64,000 nt of DNA from assembly GCF_026151205.1 (NCBI RefSeq), contig NC_087072.1, positions 503,501 through 567,500 on the forward strand. Reading direction: 5' to 3'. The notes beneath the pieces are model-generated. The model was not told where the DNA came from. It saw nothing but the letters and a program-made list of their open reading frames with translations, and made no database searches. Of this stretch, positions 46,692 through 56,718 are shown one piece after another. Numbering within the stretch: the first letter of the stretch is position 1; each line of letters begins with the position of its first letter. Made by a program: the position numbers and the translations under genes. This stretch comes from Bolinopsis microptera. Its lineage: Eukaryota > Ctenophora > Tentaculata > Lobata > Bolinopsidae.

Positions 46692-48041
46692 ATGAATCCT
46701 TACGAGTACGGTAATAAAACTGCGTACGGTATTGAAAGTGATGCTCTCCGGTACACATGGGCAGGGTACTTCCTAACAGTAATCGCTTCATCTCTGATAG
46801 GAGACACCGCCATTCTCATAGCCTCCATAAGGTACGATACCTTTAAACTTCATGAGGTGATGACCGTGATCATCCAGCACATAGCGGTTTGTGACTTGAT
46901 GGTCACTGTTATGGACGTATGCCCGAGGTTTGTGTCTGTGACTGCTGGGGAGTGGACATTTGGAACCTACTGGTGCTATCTGCTTCCTTACGCAGCATAC
47001 TATCTCAATCCAGTAAGCATACTTCTCATCTGCGCTATGACCACCTTCAAGCTGCTCTTGATGAAATATCCCGACAAATTTGAGGGCACTACAATCAAGC
47101 AGGCTCACAGGATATGCTGGGCATGTTGGCTAGCAGGACTCACTTTCCCTGTGTCTTTCTATCATCAAGGTTGGGATGACATTCAATTCTCATACAGAAT
47201 CTACCACTGTAATTTTGTCTACTCAAAGGATATCTGGCGCTCTTGGCTCAAACCTCTCCTTGGCTTCGTGTTCCTATTTATTCCAACTTGTTTAGTTGTA
47301 GTTAACACGATTTACATGTTGATGATAGCGAAATCGTCTGCAGACCAGCGGGATCGAGGCAGTCTGAATTGGCAAGGGATCATGGCAACAGTTCTAACCG
47401 CAACTTTCTACTGTATCTCCGTGCTACCAACTTTTGTGTATGCTGCCGTAGAAGGGTTCGTTCACGTCCACGATAAGAGCAAAAGTTTTTTCCACGTCCA
47501 GTTTTACAGAGTAATACATTCGTTCATTTTCCTAAACACCATGAGCAACTTCTTCATTTATTGTCTGACCGTTCTCAGCTTTCGAGATTTTGTCAAGGCA
47601 AAACTGGCGAGGTCCTACCAATTCTTTACAAGGGCAGAAAACGTTGATAGAAAAACATCTACATCAGTTGTGGTGACCCTCATAGCCAGCATGGCAACTG
47701 CTGCAGTCACAAGTCACGGTAAGATAATATTGCTCTTAACTATTTATCATACTTGGTGAATTTTGATTTCTTTAACTTATCGATCCGGTGGGAAGGTTAC
47801 CATGGTAACACATCGTGAAGTATGTTTCACTTTCAACTCCCAACGATCTGGGTTTCAGATCTATATTATGGGGGGGGGCGGGGGAGGGGGGGCAAAACCA
47901 CCATACTATCTATTTTTAAGTTATAATTCTAAAGTTGCAATTTTTTGACTGCCCATTATAATTAACAAGATTAACAAGATTACATTACCAGGCAGGAGGA
48001 TCAGCGAGTCCGATAGCGAGCTGGATACTTCTTACGATTAA
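46692..48041 (+). CDS. receptor D: rhodopsin-like orphan GPCR
   Basis: Predicted seven-helix receptor of about 358 residues. Exon 1 is 46692-47718 and exon 2 is 47992-48041. The N-terminus has sequon NKT. Landmarks are GDTAILIASIRYD, AVCDLMVTV, TYWCYLLPY, TFKL for DRY, YHCNFVY, GSLNWQGIMAT and SNFFIYCLTV. The tail exon after SHG reads GRRISESDSELDTSYD, acidic and serine-rich, as expected for kinase and arrestin regulation. Unspliced, the frame would end at 47759. The final 22 bases of the coding tail, stop included, are duplicated 19 bp downstream around a TACCATGGTAAC motif. Silent-site identity to receptor C in three blocks suggests gene conversion. Confidence 0.88.
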
Positions 48042-48083
48042 TTACCATGGTAACACTTGATCTGGATACTACTTACGATTAAT
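48021..48083. repeat. duplication of the receptor D coding end around TACCATGGTAAC
   Basis: CTGGATACTTCTTACGATTA plus AT (48021-48042) recurs with one change at 48062-48083. The 19-bp insert is TACCATGGTAACACTTGAT. A further GGTACCATGGTAACACTTG lies at 48095. Confidence 0.9.
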
Positions 48084-49625
48084 CATAGCCACTCGGTACC
48101 ATGGTAACACTTGTTTTTAATCCGGTTAATGAAACCTTGGAAGCTAGTTGTTACAACAGCTCTTGTTATTTTTTACTTTTGAAAATATTTTAATCCTAAT
48201 CTTAATATGTATAATAGTGACAAATCGAGATTGCGATTTTTTTAAACTATTGTCTCCCTCTTTTTCACTATTGTCGTCATAAAGTGAGTGATTTCATCGG
48301 GAGCTATTCGCTAACGTGCAACAATGAGCCTCATTAGGCGCTACCAAACATGTTGGGGGATGGCGATCAGATCACTTTGAGTGAATACTGATAGTGACTT
48401 TCCTTAAAATCAAAGATATTCGCGTTATACCGTTTCGAAGAGATCACTGATTAAGTGTCAGGATCACAGCTCGGCTTAGTTGAAAACAATCAACTTGAAA
48501 TTTTGGGAAATTCCTTGAATTACCAAATGTGTCTAGAAACTTTTGAGTTCCTAGCTTAAAGCGTTCTCACTTTATGGCGACAATAGTGAAAAATAGGGAG
48601 TGGCGTGCCACACCCCTATTATCGATGAAATTTTACGAAACGTTCAGAAATTCTAAATTTGACCCATATCTATATTCTCCGAAATTTTTGTGAAACTCTG
48701 ACACGATTTACGTGAGTTATTAAAGGGTTGTGACTTGCGTGTGGGTAGTTACCTTTGTATTTCAATCCCCAACTTACATGATCATAAAATGAAACGACTA
48801 GCTTGTATTTTTCGACTTGTTATCTTTTGATTTTTGGGATGATCGCCAAATGATCACGGGTTTTTCTGTTTCTTTTTATCTTATTTCCCTAAGATTTTCC
48901 TTTAAATTTCCGGTGCAAATCCCGAAATAATAGAGTTTCAGACAACCCTGGAACTTCAAGATGACTGTTGTAGCGAATCAACTGCCAATCATATTTATAT
49001 GTTATAATTATAGTTATTTTATACACATATTTATATGTTATAATTATAATTATTTTCTACACTAATTTTCCCTCAGAAGTCAGATTCATACATTTTTTAT
49101 GTTTTCAATTTTTGATTAAAATCTTTTAGAACATGAATATGATGTAGTGACATTGAAATGTCGAAAGTTTACTTTACCTGAAAAGAGCATTTTTCCTTTG
49201 TCGCATTTACGGAATTATTAAAAATTTTCATCAGAAACAATTATATGTAATCGTTAAAAGTAAAACTGTAAAATTGTTCTGACCTGACTGCGAAAAGTTG
49301 ACGTTTCTGATAAACTTGCTTTAGTTTCTTCTTTGAAAGTGAAGACTTGTTTCTCCATGGCAGCATTCGCTTATATAATTAACAAAAATAGTACATGTCC
49401 TAACGATTGGTCTCAGGGAAGAAAATAAGACAAAACCACAAGACTACTGTTACCTTGGTAACATCAACATTCAACATGACACGTGACATCGATATTCAAC
49501 ATAACACTTGACATAAACATTGAACATGACGAAGACCTGACGGTTTCTGACAGTTTCTTTCTCTATCAGGAGATAGATAAAGAGGTTTCGAAAGATTTTT
49601 GAAAAGAAGCTTTTCTGAAAATTTT
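48084..49625. other. no gene seen
   Basis: AT-rich sequence. TTATATGTTATAATTATA is repeated near 48994 and 49031. GTTACCTTGGTAAC lies near 49449. No gene is supported. Confidence 0.35.
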
Positions 49626-49653
49626 GAATATGTCCTACCGGTAGGACATATTC
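49626..49653. repeat. 28-bp perfect palindrome
   Basis: GAATATGTCCTACC is followed directly by its reverse complement. The symmetry continues imperfectly on both sides (AAAATTTT / GAATTTT). Confidence 0.9.
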
Positions 49654-49825
49654 GAATTTTAGCCTGCCGCGACCCAAATTTCACTGTTTTGACTGAATTT
49701 TTCTTGAATGACCATCTTACAAGGTCACTGAGGATGGCACAAGACACGATTTAGGTACTCAAAGTTCAATTCCCAAAGAAAGCTTGGATAAACGGAAAAT
49801 CACCAGGATATAAAACTGAAGATAT

Positions 49826-49859
49826 CAAAAATATTTCTCCGTGCGGAGAAATATTTTTG
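49826..49859. repeat. 34-bp hairpin, 16-bp stem
   Basis: CAAAAATATTTCTCCG, then TG, then the exact reverse complement of the first arm. Confidence 0.9.
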
Positions 49860-49987
49860 AATTTCATTTCCGGTCGCAAAAATGTGAGAAAAAATGTGAG
49901 CAAATCTGGTTGCAAAACTGAGCCGTGGAACTGCAGGGTAAGAGGAGAAACTCGCGCTATATATGATAATAATTATTTCCCGATTTG

Positions 49988-50035
49988 TAGTAGTTACCTT
50001 GGTAACAGTAGTGGTTACCTTGGTAACAGTAATAG
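49988..50035. repeat. two GGTTACCTTGGTAACAGTA palindromic units
   Basis: GTTACCTTGGTAACAGTA occurs at about 49993 and 50015, each matching the GTTACC-NN-GGTAAC motif. Confidence 0.85.
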
Positions 50036-50378
50036 TAGTAAACACGCGGATGGGTGGAATGAGCCTCAATAGGATTTTACATAAATGTATATTGTGATAA
50101 TCATATAATCAAACAATATCAATAAGTATCATGATAGATCGTTAACGAGTTGGGAACGGGTATTATTTATGATACCCCAATCTTTTATTTACAAACAAAT
50201 AAACACATATTCTATCCCTGGAATTAGATCTCGTAGAAATACCGTTATTTGACTGTCAAACATTTATTGTTCTTTTTGGAAGTAGTTACATTTTCTATGT
50301 TCCAAGTTGGAGTCCATTATAATTGTCAAGAATAATCGGCCAAAAAACCCGCAACAATTTCACACATAATACGAACAG

Positions 50379-50508
50379 ACCTTACCGGGCCGTGATGAGG
50401 CATCAACTGCTGCTGGAAAGTGTAGAGGTGCTGGAGAATAAAGTATTTGAAGTTTCTGGTCTGTCCACTATTCGAACCATACTAAAAGAGGAAATCTGTC
50501 ATGACTAG
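50379..50508 (+). CDS. possible terminal exon of an unidentified gene
   Basis: After an acceptor-like ACGAACAG the frame encodes about 42 residues with a helical look (RHQLLLESVEVLENKVFEVS, ending EEICHD). It stops at 50508, and AATAAA follows at about 50530. Composition differs from the surrounding AT-rich DNA. I could not identify upstream exons; a candidate near 49860-49938 ending CTGCAG/GGTAAG is speculative. It could also be a chance frame or a retrocopy scrap. Confidence 0.25.
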
Positions 50509-51328
50509 AAGCAGTTTGTTTTGTTACAACAAAATAAACTGGTTGGGAAGTCCGAATTGTTATGTACCCGAAACGACAGCTTACACTGTGATTAATTTTT
50601 ATCAAGTTTACAATATTCTGAATGCTAATTAAATGAACATCTTATAAAATAAGGAGTATTCAAATGAGATGGGTAATTTTGAAATAAGTAACCTCATTAT
50701 TTAAAACTAAAGATACTAATTACTAATCATTTTGAATATCAGTAATCAATGTCATGTCGATTAAAAGATAAAAACAATATTTTCAACGACTTTTAATTTC
50801 AAATAAGAACATCCACAAAGATGAATATGTTAATTATGTCCATTATCCATACATTGATAAGAGAATACTCAATATAATTTGTTAGATATAAAAATGTCTC
50901 CATAAAAATCATAATGCTATTCATATCCAGTATATCCTGGTTCAAAATCTTGAAATAAATAATCAGTATAATATAAATTTCTCTAAAACCTGGATCCCAA
51001 TAAAACGTAGGGTATAAGAGTAAAAGATAGCGTCCTCCGTAGATAAATTCAAAACAATTAAACAGCAAATTAAGGTATAAACAGATAGATGTGTAAAACT
51101 GATAAATTAAAATAATCAAGATGAAAAACAGTCAAAAGTCATAAGACATCTAACTATCAAGTCTGGAAGAGGTAATAATCTATATAAAATACGTTATAAG
51201 CAGTGATGTAACTGCTTAATATAAAATACATTGAACCTTATTCTAAGACGACACAATTTACCTTAGCCTCGATCAGTCAATCACACGTAAGACTTACACT
51301 TATGTCCACGTCCATTCATTTACTAGCT
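50509..51328. other. AT-rich, no gene seen
   Basis: Low-complexity AT-rich DNA. The 106-codon Ile/Tyr/Leu-rich minus frame at 50799-51119 is a composition effect. Confidence 0.4.
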
Positions 51329-52501
51329 TCAATCCTCGTTGCAGTTGATAATCTTAGCCAACATGCGAAGTTTCGCCATCGGTTCGAGATCCCTGTCCGT
51401 CAGATCCATCACCTCAGAATCTACTTGAGAGATGTGGAGTGAAGTCATATTATCTTCCCTGTGACCTGTCTTCAGCTTAGGTGCGTACTTGAATGATGTT
51501 ATTAACCTGGAACAAAAGGTGAGCAAATAATAGCAGCCTATTGTTTTTTTTAGTTCGTACTTAGTGGTAAGATAATAAGTTGTTTAATTGATTTTCCTCT
51601 CAGTTCGACTAAGTGATGCATCACTCAAGAGAGAAGTTCATTCATATCGATATAACCAAAAAAACAACGTAAATGTAAACCACAGCTGCAGAATATGTAA
51701 CAAGGGGTACCTGAGAAGATCAGTGAACTCGATCAGTCTGAGATTAGAACAGGATCTCTGACTAACAGCTCCAGTACTTTTCAGCTTCCTTGCGAGAGTG
51801 TAGTCAGTTTGTTTAACAAGGGTGTGAGGGGCTCCAAGCAACCGAGCTCTTAAGTTAACACTGGATCTAGCTCGGTCCACAAATACGACCTTGATCACCT
51901 GTAAAATTCTACATTTAGGTCACGAATTTGGTACAAATCAAAATGATATTTAGCTCATCATACCCATCATAACAAATGCATTACACGAAATTTTGTAAAA
52001 TAAACAAAGAATCGAGCTTATATTATTATTACCTCACTGTAAATAAAGTACTGCGAGCCTTCCTTCCACTGAATAAAACACAAGGACTTCTCACCAAACT
52101 TAACAAGCCTGACTTTTGGGGAGTCCACGGATCTGGAGGGTACTTGAGGAGACGTACTCGAAACTTCAAAGAAAGTGGCACGAGTGGTTCTTCTTCTTTT
52201 ACTTGCTCTCGTACTTGGGCTTGGCTGTGGCAGCTCCGCAGAAATAGAATCACCTCCCCACTTAAACGGGTCCTGGAGACAAAATTAAATTATTGATTTA
52301 GCAATTTCTCATCAAATTCGTCTGATGGGATACTTTTTAACAGGTGATAAGGCAGACGAACAGCTAAATTTGAAGTTAACAAATATCATATGTAAACTGC
52401 AAGCGCATACCTGATAACAAGCTTCGTTGAAAACAGAAAACGCTAAGCAGCTTTTAAGCAAAGATTTTGGAGTTACAGGTGTTCTACAAGGGGCAGCATC
52501 G
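51329..52501 (-). CDS. uncharacterised gene, paralogue 1 (3' four exons)
   Basis: Exons on the minus strand are 52411-52501, 52033-52272, 51711-51898 and 51329-51506, in phase with GT-AG ends; stop at 51329. The first exon is not found; it should end in phase 2 upstream of 52501. The exon at 52033-52272 has a basic run (SKRRRTTR) and then FGEKSLCFIQWKEGSQYFIY, which continues into VIKVVFVDRARSSVNLRARLL. DRARSSV and the later LRLIEFTDLLRLI block are shared with the divergent gene at 53815-55864, at the same exon position and phase. The folded part looks like one compact beta-rich domain followed by helices. A Rec114-like meiotic protein is one idea from overall layout, with very weak support. 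No function is assigned. Confidence 0.7.
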
Positions 52502-53279
52502 CTGTGGTAAAAAAAGTGAGTTCCTCGAAAAAATGAAATGGAAATCAGTAGCGTAGCGCAATTTATGAACAAAATAAGGTCATACTTGGTACAACAAAAA
52601 CGTCGGGAAGAAAAGTATAGGGTCGTGATGCAAATTCGATGCTATTAGGGACGTCAAAAAAGGGAATGGGACAACGAAGGGGCCGACGAAAACCTTAACG
52701 GGACGGAAATTGTAACGCTACGCCACTGAATTTAATGCAGGTTTGCGGTAAAACTAGACCTTAAACAATTCTTTGATAAATAGATTAGCAAAAGAAAGAT
52801 AACATTGTAGATACGAAGCATAGATAATGGGTTTAGCTGAAATTATTTCTTCATAATGGAGAGGGCAATTTATGTAGCAAGTTATTAATAACAGATCACC
52901 TCAAAAGTTTAGAATGAGGTGCCGGTATCCTCATGTTAGTATCTTCAATCATCGCAGAGACAGTAGAATCCTAATTTAGTGATATAAGATGGTTTTGACT
53001 CTCTGATTGATGAAAGGGAATATTCTTTAACAAATTTAAGCAACTGATTACTGCGGCCTGGGCCAGAGGGAAATTTAAATTATCAGCAAGGAACATAAAA
53101 AGCATTTTGCGAGTCAGGTATAATAAAGTAATAATAGTATTAGTGTCCATTTGGAAATTACAATAAAGGGATGGACGTCCTTAATTGAGCAAAATTGAGC
53201 AAAATGAAGTCAAACAGATACATTTACACAAACTGCGAACGAAGATCATTCGAGAAGTTTCACGGACGACGAGTAACAC
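52502..53279. other. expected location of the missing first exon of paralogue 1; nothing convincing seen
   Basis: I found no frame resembling the first exon of the partner gene. CGCTACGCCACTGAA-type sequence near 52719 and an inverse TAGCGTAGCGCA near 52549 suggest a small repeat insertion. Confidence 0.3.
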
Positions 53280-53425
53280 TTCGCCCAACAAAACTCTGGC
53301 CAATGAACGCGCGCGCAGTTGCCCACGTGACTAATGAGTATCGTGACGTCACAAAATGTACACGCGTGCGCGTGTGCCCTACTTGTCCTCAAAGTTGTTT
53401 TGGCGCCATCTTGTCTAGAGTTGTC
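53280..53425. promoter_or_regulatory. CpG-rich putative bidirectional promoter
   Basis: Within 130 bp lie CCAAT at 53300, repeated CGCGCG, CACGTG at 53324, TGACGTCA (full CRE) at 53344, TTTTGGCGCC (E2F-like) at 53397 and GCGCCATCTTG (YY1-like) at 53403. The region is much richer in CpG than its neighbours. It lies between two divergent paralogues, as in broadly expressed bidirectional promoters. Function is inferred. Confidence 0.6.
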
Positions 53426-53814
53426 TGATATGAGTAGTAAATTGACGCGTCCCTCCATTGGGATATCTTTATCTTCCCGAATGTAACATCCGTTCGATTT
53501 CTGTTTAGGAAATACTATTAGAAACAGTTTCAAAAAGAGACTTGTCGAATGTACGTATTGAATGTATTTCAATATGGACAGTTGACGGAGCTTTCTCAAA
53601 TTTTCAAACATTAGAAAATCAATAACGATCTTAAAACGAATAAAACCTAGAATTTCGGAAATAATGCCTTGTATGATTATTTCTCTAATACAATGTAATA
53701 ACTTTGATTCTTATTTTATTGAAGTCCACACCTTTTAAAATTTTTCTGTTGCTCAGGGATGTAAATTTTGGAGTTAGGAATAAAGTGATTTGATGACATA
53801 GTTAGCCACTTAGA

Positions 53815-55864
53815 ATGACGAAGTCTATGGAAATTCCTACATCTTCACCAGATAGCTCTGGAGTAAGCACAGTGTTAGGAGCCACCCTCACACTTTCATC
53901 CAACTCCAATCCAGTCACTCCTCTCAGTACATCTTGGATAAACGCTCACATTTCAACTCATGTCCCATTAGAATACCATCTCTGGAGTTCACCTCCACTT
54001 CCACAACTCTCACCCAGCAAAACACCCAACTCAAGTGCTAGTTTTCACTTTGACGGATTTGATGATGAATTTGATGAGATTAAGGAAAAATATCTAAGGT
54101 ATCCTGCTTAGCTTTTCAATCACATCCTTATCTTTTTAATTTTTCTGCACAAATTATTCTTTTCGATCGATAGCTCGACAATCGACTTTCACATTCAAAT
54201 TAGGAAATGGTGTAATCTTGATTTTTATCAGTGACGCGGCTGTGTCAACCCCATCGCGACAATTGAGTCCATTCTCTGCTACTGCTGACCCATCCTTCAA
54301 AAGCCCAAGTGTAAGTTTCACTTTCGGGTAATAATGAATGAGCAATTGTATTTATTCCTGTAGACTTAGAGCGAGCTCAACAAAAATTCATTTTTAACAT
54401 TGATAATATGTTTTTCAGTTTCAGATCTTCCTTTGCTAGTTCTACAGGAAAATTCCTTACAATAGTTTCTTATCCGACTGTTCACACAGGTACTTGGAGC
54501 TGAGAGTAAAGGAAGAGAAAACTGTAGCAATGCTGTCGCAAACGAATCTCTTATCATGAACGATTACAAAAAGCTTGTCGGTGATTGGGATTACTTTGTG
54601 ATACGTCTCAGAGTTGGTATCAAGGTAACTGTTATCATCGCGATTTGTATTTTTTTTTTAATCTTGAAACTCTTTAAAATCGGTAAGTTGGGATTAAATA
54701 GCGAACGTTCCAGATTATCAACAAAACTGATGTAATCTTGCATGCCTACTAGAAAAGTGATAACTATTAAGTAACTGTAACACCTTTTTGTTCAGGGGCG
54801 ATCGTTCGACAAATCTCTCATGTGTTTAAGACTGGGGAGCAGTAACGTTTGGTATTTTCTCATGCATCAGGTTATCATTATTTAAATTAAAAGTACCTCC
54901 AAGTTTTTCGAATTTTTATCAACTTAAAGTTAGCTTTAATATTAGATAATGTACTATAAGAATACGAATAATTTCCTTATTTGGAAATAATCCTGGCAAC
55001 GCGAATAAACTAGATTTCGTTCATGTGCATGAATTTGGTGAATATCACAGGTGTTTGAGATAGTGTTTCCAGACAGAGCTCGTTCTTCAGTTCGGCTCCG
55101 GATGGAATTTTTGAAGATTCACGACATGAAGGTCGCCGATTATCACCTGGTACATAAGCTGAAAGAAAAGGGCTGCACGAAACTACATACAGGAACTCTA
55201 AAACTTGTCCGATACATCGATTTAATGAGGTCAGAAGAGAAATAAATTACTTGTCTGTAGGTTGTCGAAATAACCTTAATTCCACAACCCCAATTTTCAT
55301 AATTCGAAGCTTTCGTTGGGTTACATTTTTATTAATATTAAAGTATTTAAATTGTAACTTCAACGCTCCCAATTGTGTTTACACTTGCGTAATGCGTATC
55401 CATTCTGGTACTATAACTTTTGACTGAACTTTGCTCAACAGCGGCGACTGTCACGTTTTAAAACAAAGTTATCTTAAAGCTGTAAAATGGATGATGCTCA
55501 TTGCTCATGGACCATCATAACTTAATGATTATAGAAAACTAGGCAGTGCCAACCTTCAGTTTCTTCACGTTTTCTGTAGTTTGACTACTATTTCAGACTG
55601 ATAATATCGATGAGGAGAAGCAGCAGGTTTCAAACTGGGGGCAGTCAGAAATCAAAGGACGCTATTGAGCAACACAAGAGACTGGTGGACAGAATAGTGC
55701 GAGGGTTGGAATGCGAAGAGAAGCTATACAACAAAAAGTTCATCGGAAGACTGATTTCGGATCCAGGATTCATTAACAAGATTTTGTCGAGGAGTAACTG
55801 TCCGAGGGGTGAGCAGCGGCAAGAGGTTCTGGCTAACAGTAACTCACAGTATTCTAGAATCTGA
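53815..55864 (+). CDS. uncharacterised gene, paralogue 2, five exons, about 314 residues
   Basis: Exons are 53815-54098, 54232-54310, 54490-54624, 55051-55229 and 55597-55864; phases agree and all introns are GT-AG. The first exon is Ser/Thr/Pro-rich and ends with an acidic FDGFDDEFDEIKEKYL. Exon 2 begins SDAA, as in paralogue 1. Exon 3 ends DWDYFVIRLRVGIK. Exon 4 has VFEIVFPDRARSSVRLRMEFL and LVRYIDLMR. Exon 5 is helical and charged, with FIGRLISDPGFINKIL. The start ATG is the first in the frame after stop codons. A disordered N-terminus, one conserved domain and a C-terminal helix would fit a scaffold or adaptor. Resemblance of this layout to Rec114 is only a suggestion. Downstream is AATAAA at 56153. 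Confidence 0.72.
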
Positions 55865-56152
55865 GATTTGATTAGTCAGACTTCTTCAGATTTTCACACG
55901 GGGTTTCCACTATTCTGCGAGATTCCTAGTCAGGCATTTTTGTTTGCCACTGTCCGGTCAATTCCCAAGGATGTTGAAGCTAAAGGTGGAACTTTAGCCT
56001 AAGGCGTCGTGAATCCAAAATTTCATATTAGTGTCCAAACTTTCTTTCGGTCACTCTTCCAGGATATTCATTCGATGAAACATAACCGGCCGAAACTGCA
56101 GTTAAAAACTTGAAGTTGAGCTCACCAAATGTAAAGTTGTAAATCATATGAT

Positions 56153-56158
56153 AATAAA
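56153..56158 (+). terminator. AATAAA polyadenylation signal for paralogue 2
   Basis: The first AATAAA after the stop codon at 55864, about 290 bases downstream. Confidence 0.45.
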
Positions 56159-56400
56159 CATCCTCCCGAAAACCAAGATATCTTGATTTGAATTTAATTT
56201 ATAAGTATCAGGTCAGCCTGGTTGTCATTCTGGTATTTTCGTTAAGGGTGACAAAAATTCGTTTTAAAACGATAAAGTGATTGAATTCAATTGTCACTTT
56301 GCGGAAAATTATTGTCACTTGTTGGACACAAATTTATGCCACCTTCTAAAAAAATGACTTCCATTTAATTTTAACATGATATTTAATTTTGGATTACAAC

Positions 56401-56410
56401 TTTATTTATT
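56401..56410 (-). terminator. AATAAATAAA polyadenylation signal for the VWD gene
   Basis: Minus-strand AATAAATAAA about 310 bases after the stop at 56719. Position and composition fit; no other evidence. Confidence 0.35.
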
Positions 56411-56718
56411 ATTGATCTTGCCATAATTGTCACGTATCTTAGAATCATTTGACATTTTGAATTTTGTTCAACAATCTTGTTTTCGGTTCTATAACGCATC
56501 AAACAATAAAATTATGCAGAACTAATGCTGAAAATAAAATGTATTGATCGATTGACAAGAAATTGAAAACATAAAATAATTTTAAAATCCTTTAAGAAAT
56601 GAAAAAACTAAATTGAATTGTTACTAAACAGATTTAAGAATGGAGTTGTTTTGAAGTACAGTTTACAATCGTACACATTTTCCGTGCATAAGAAGGTTCG
56701 ATACATGGTGTAATCTCT

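Larger units (their letters stand above)
55865..56718. other. 3' regions of two convergent genes
   Basis: Contains the likely poly(A) signal of the + gene at 56153 and a TTTATTTATT run at 56401 that reads AATAAATAAA on the minus strand for the VWD gene. No other gene is seen. Confidence 0.45.

Noticed and set aside
50799-51119. 106-codon minus frame
   Set aside because: Composition is that of AT-rich DNA (Ile, Tyr, Leu, Phe), with no domain.
53246-53611. 121-codon minus frame across the promoter block
   Set aside because: It spans the CpG-rich promoter-like sequence, has no homology to the paralogue's first exon and lacks a suitable donor in phase 2.
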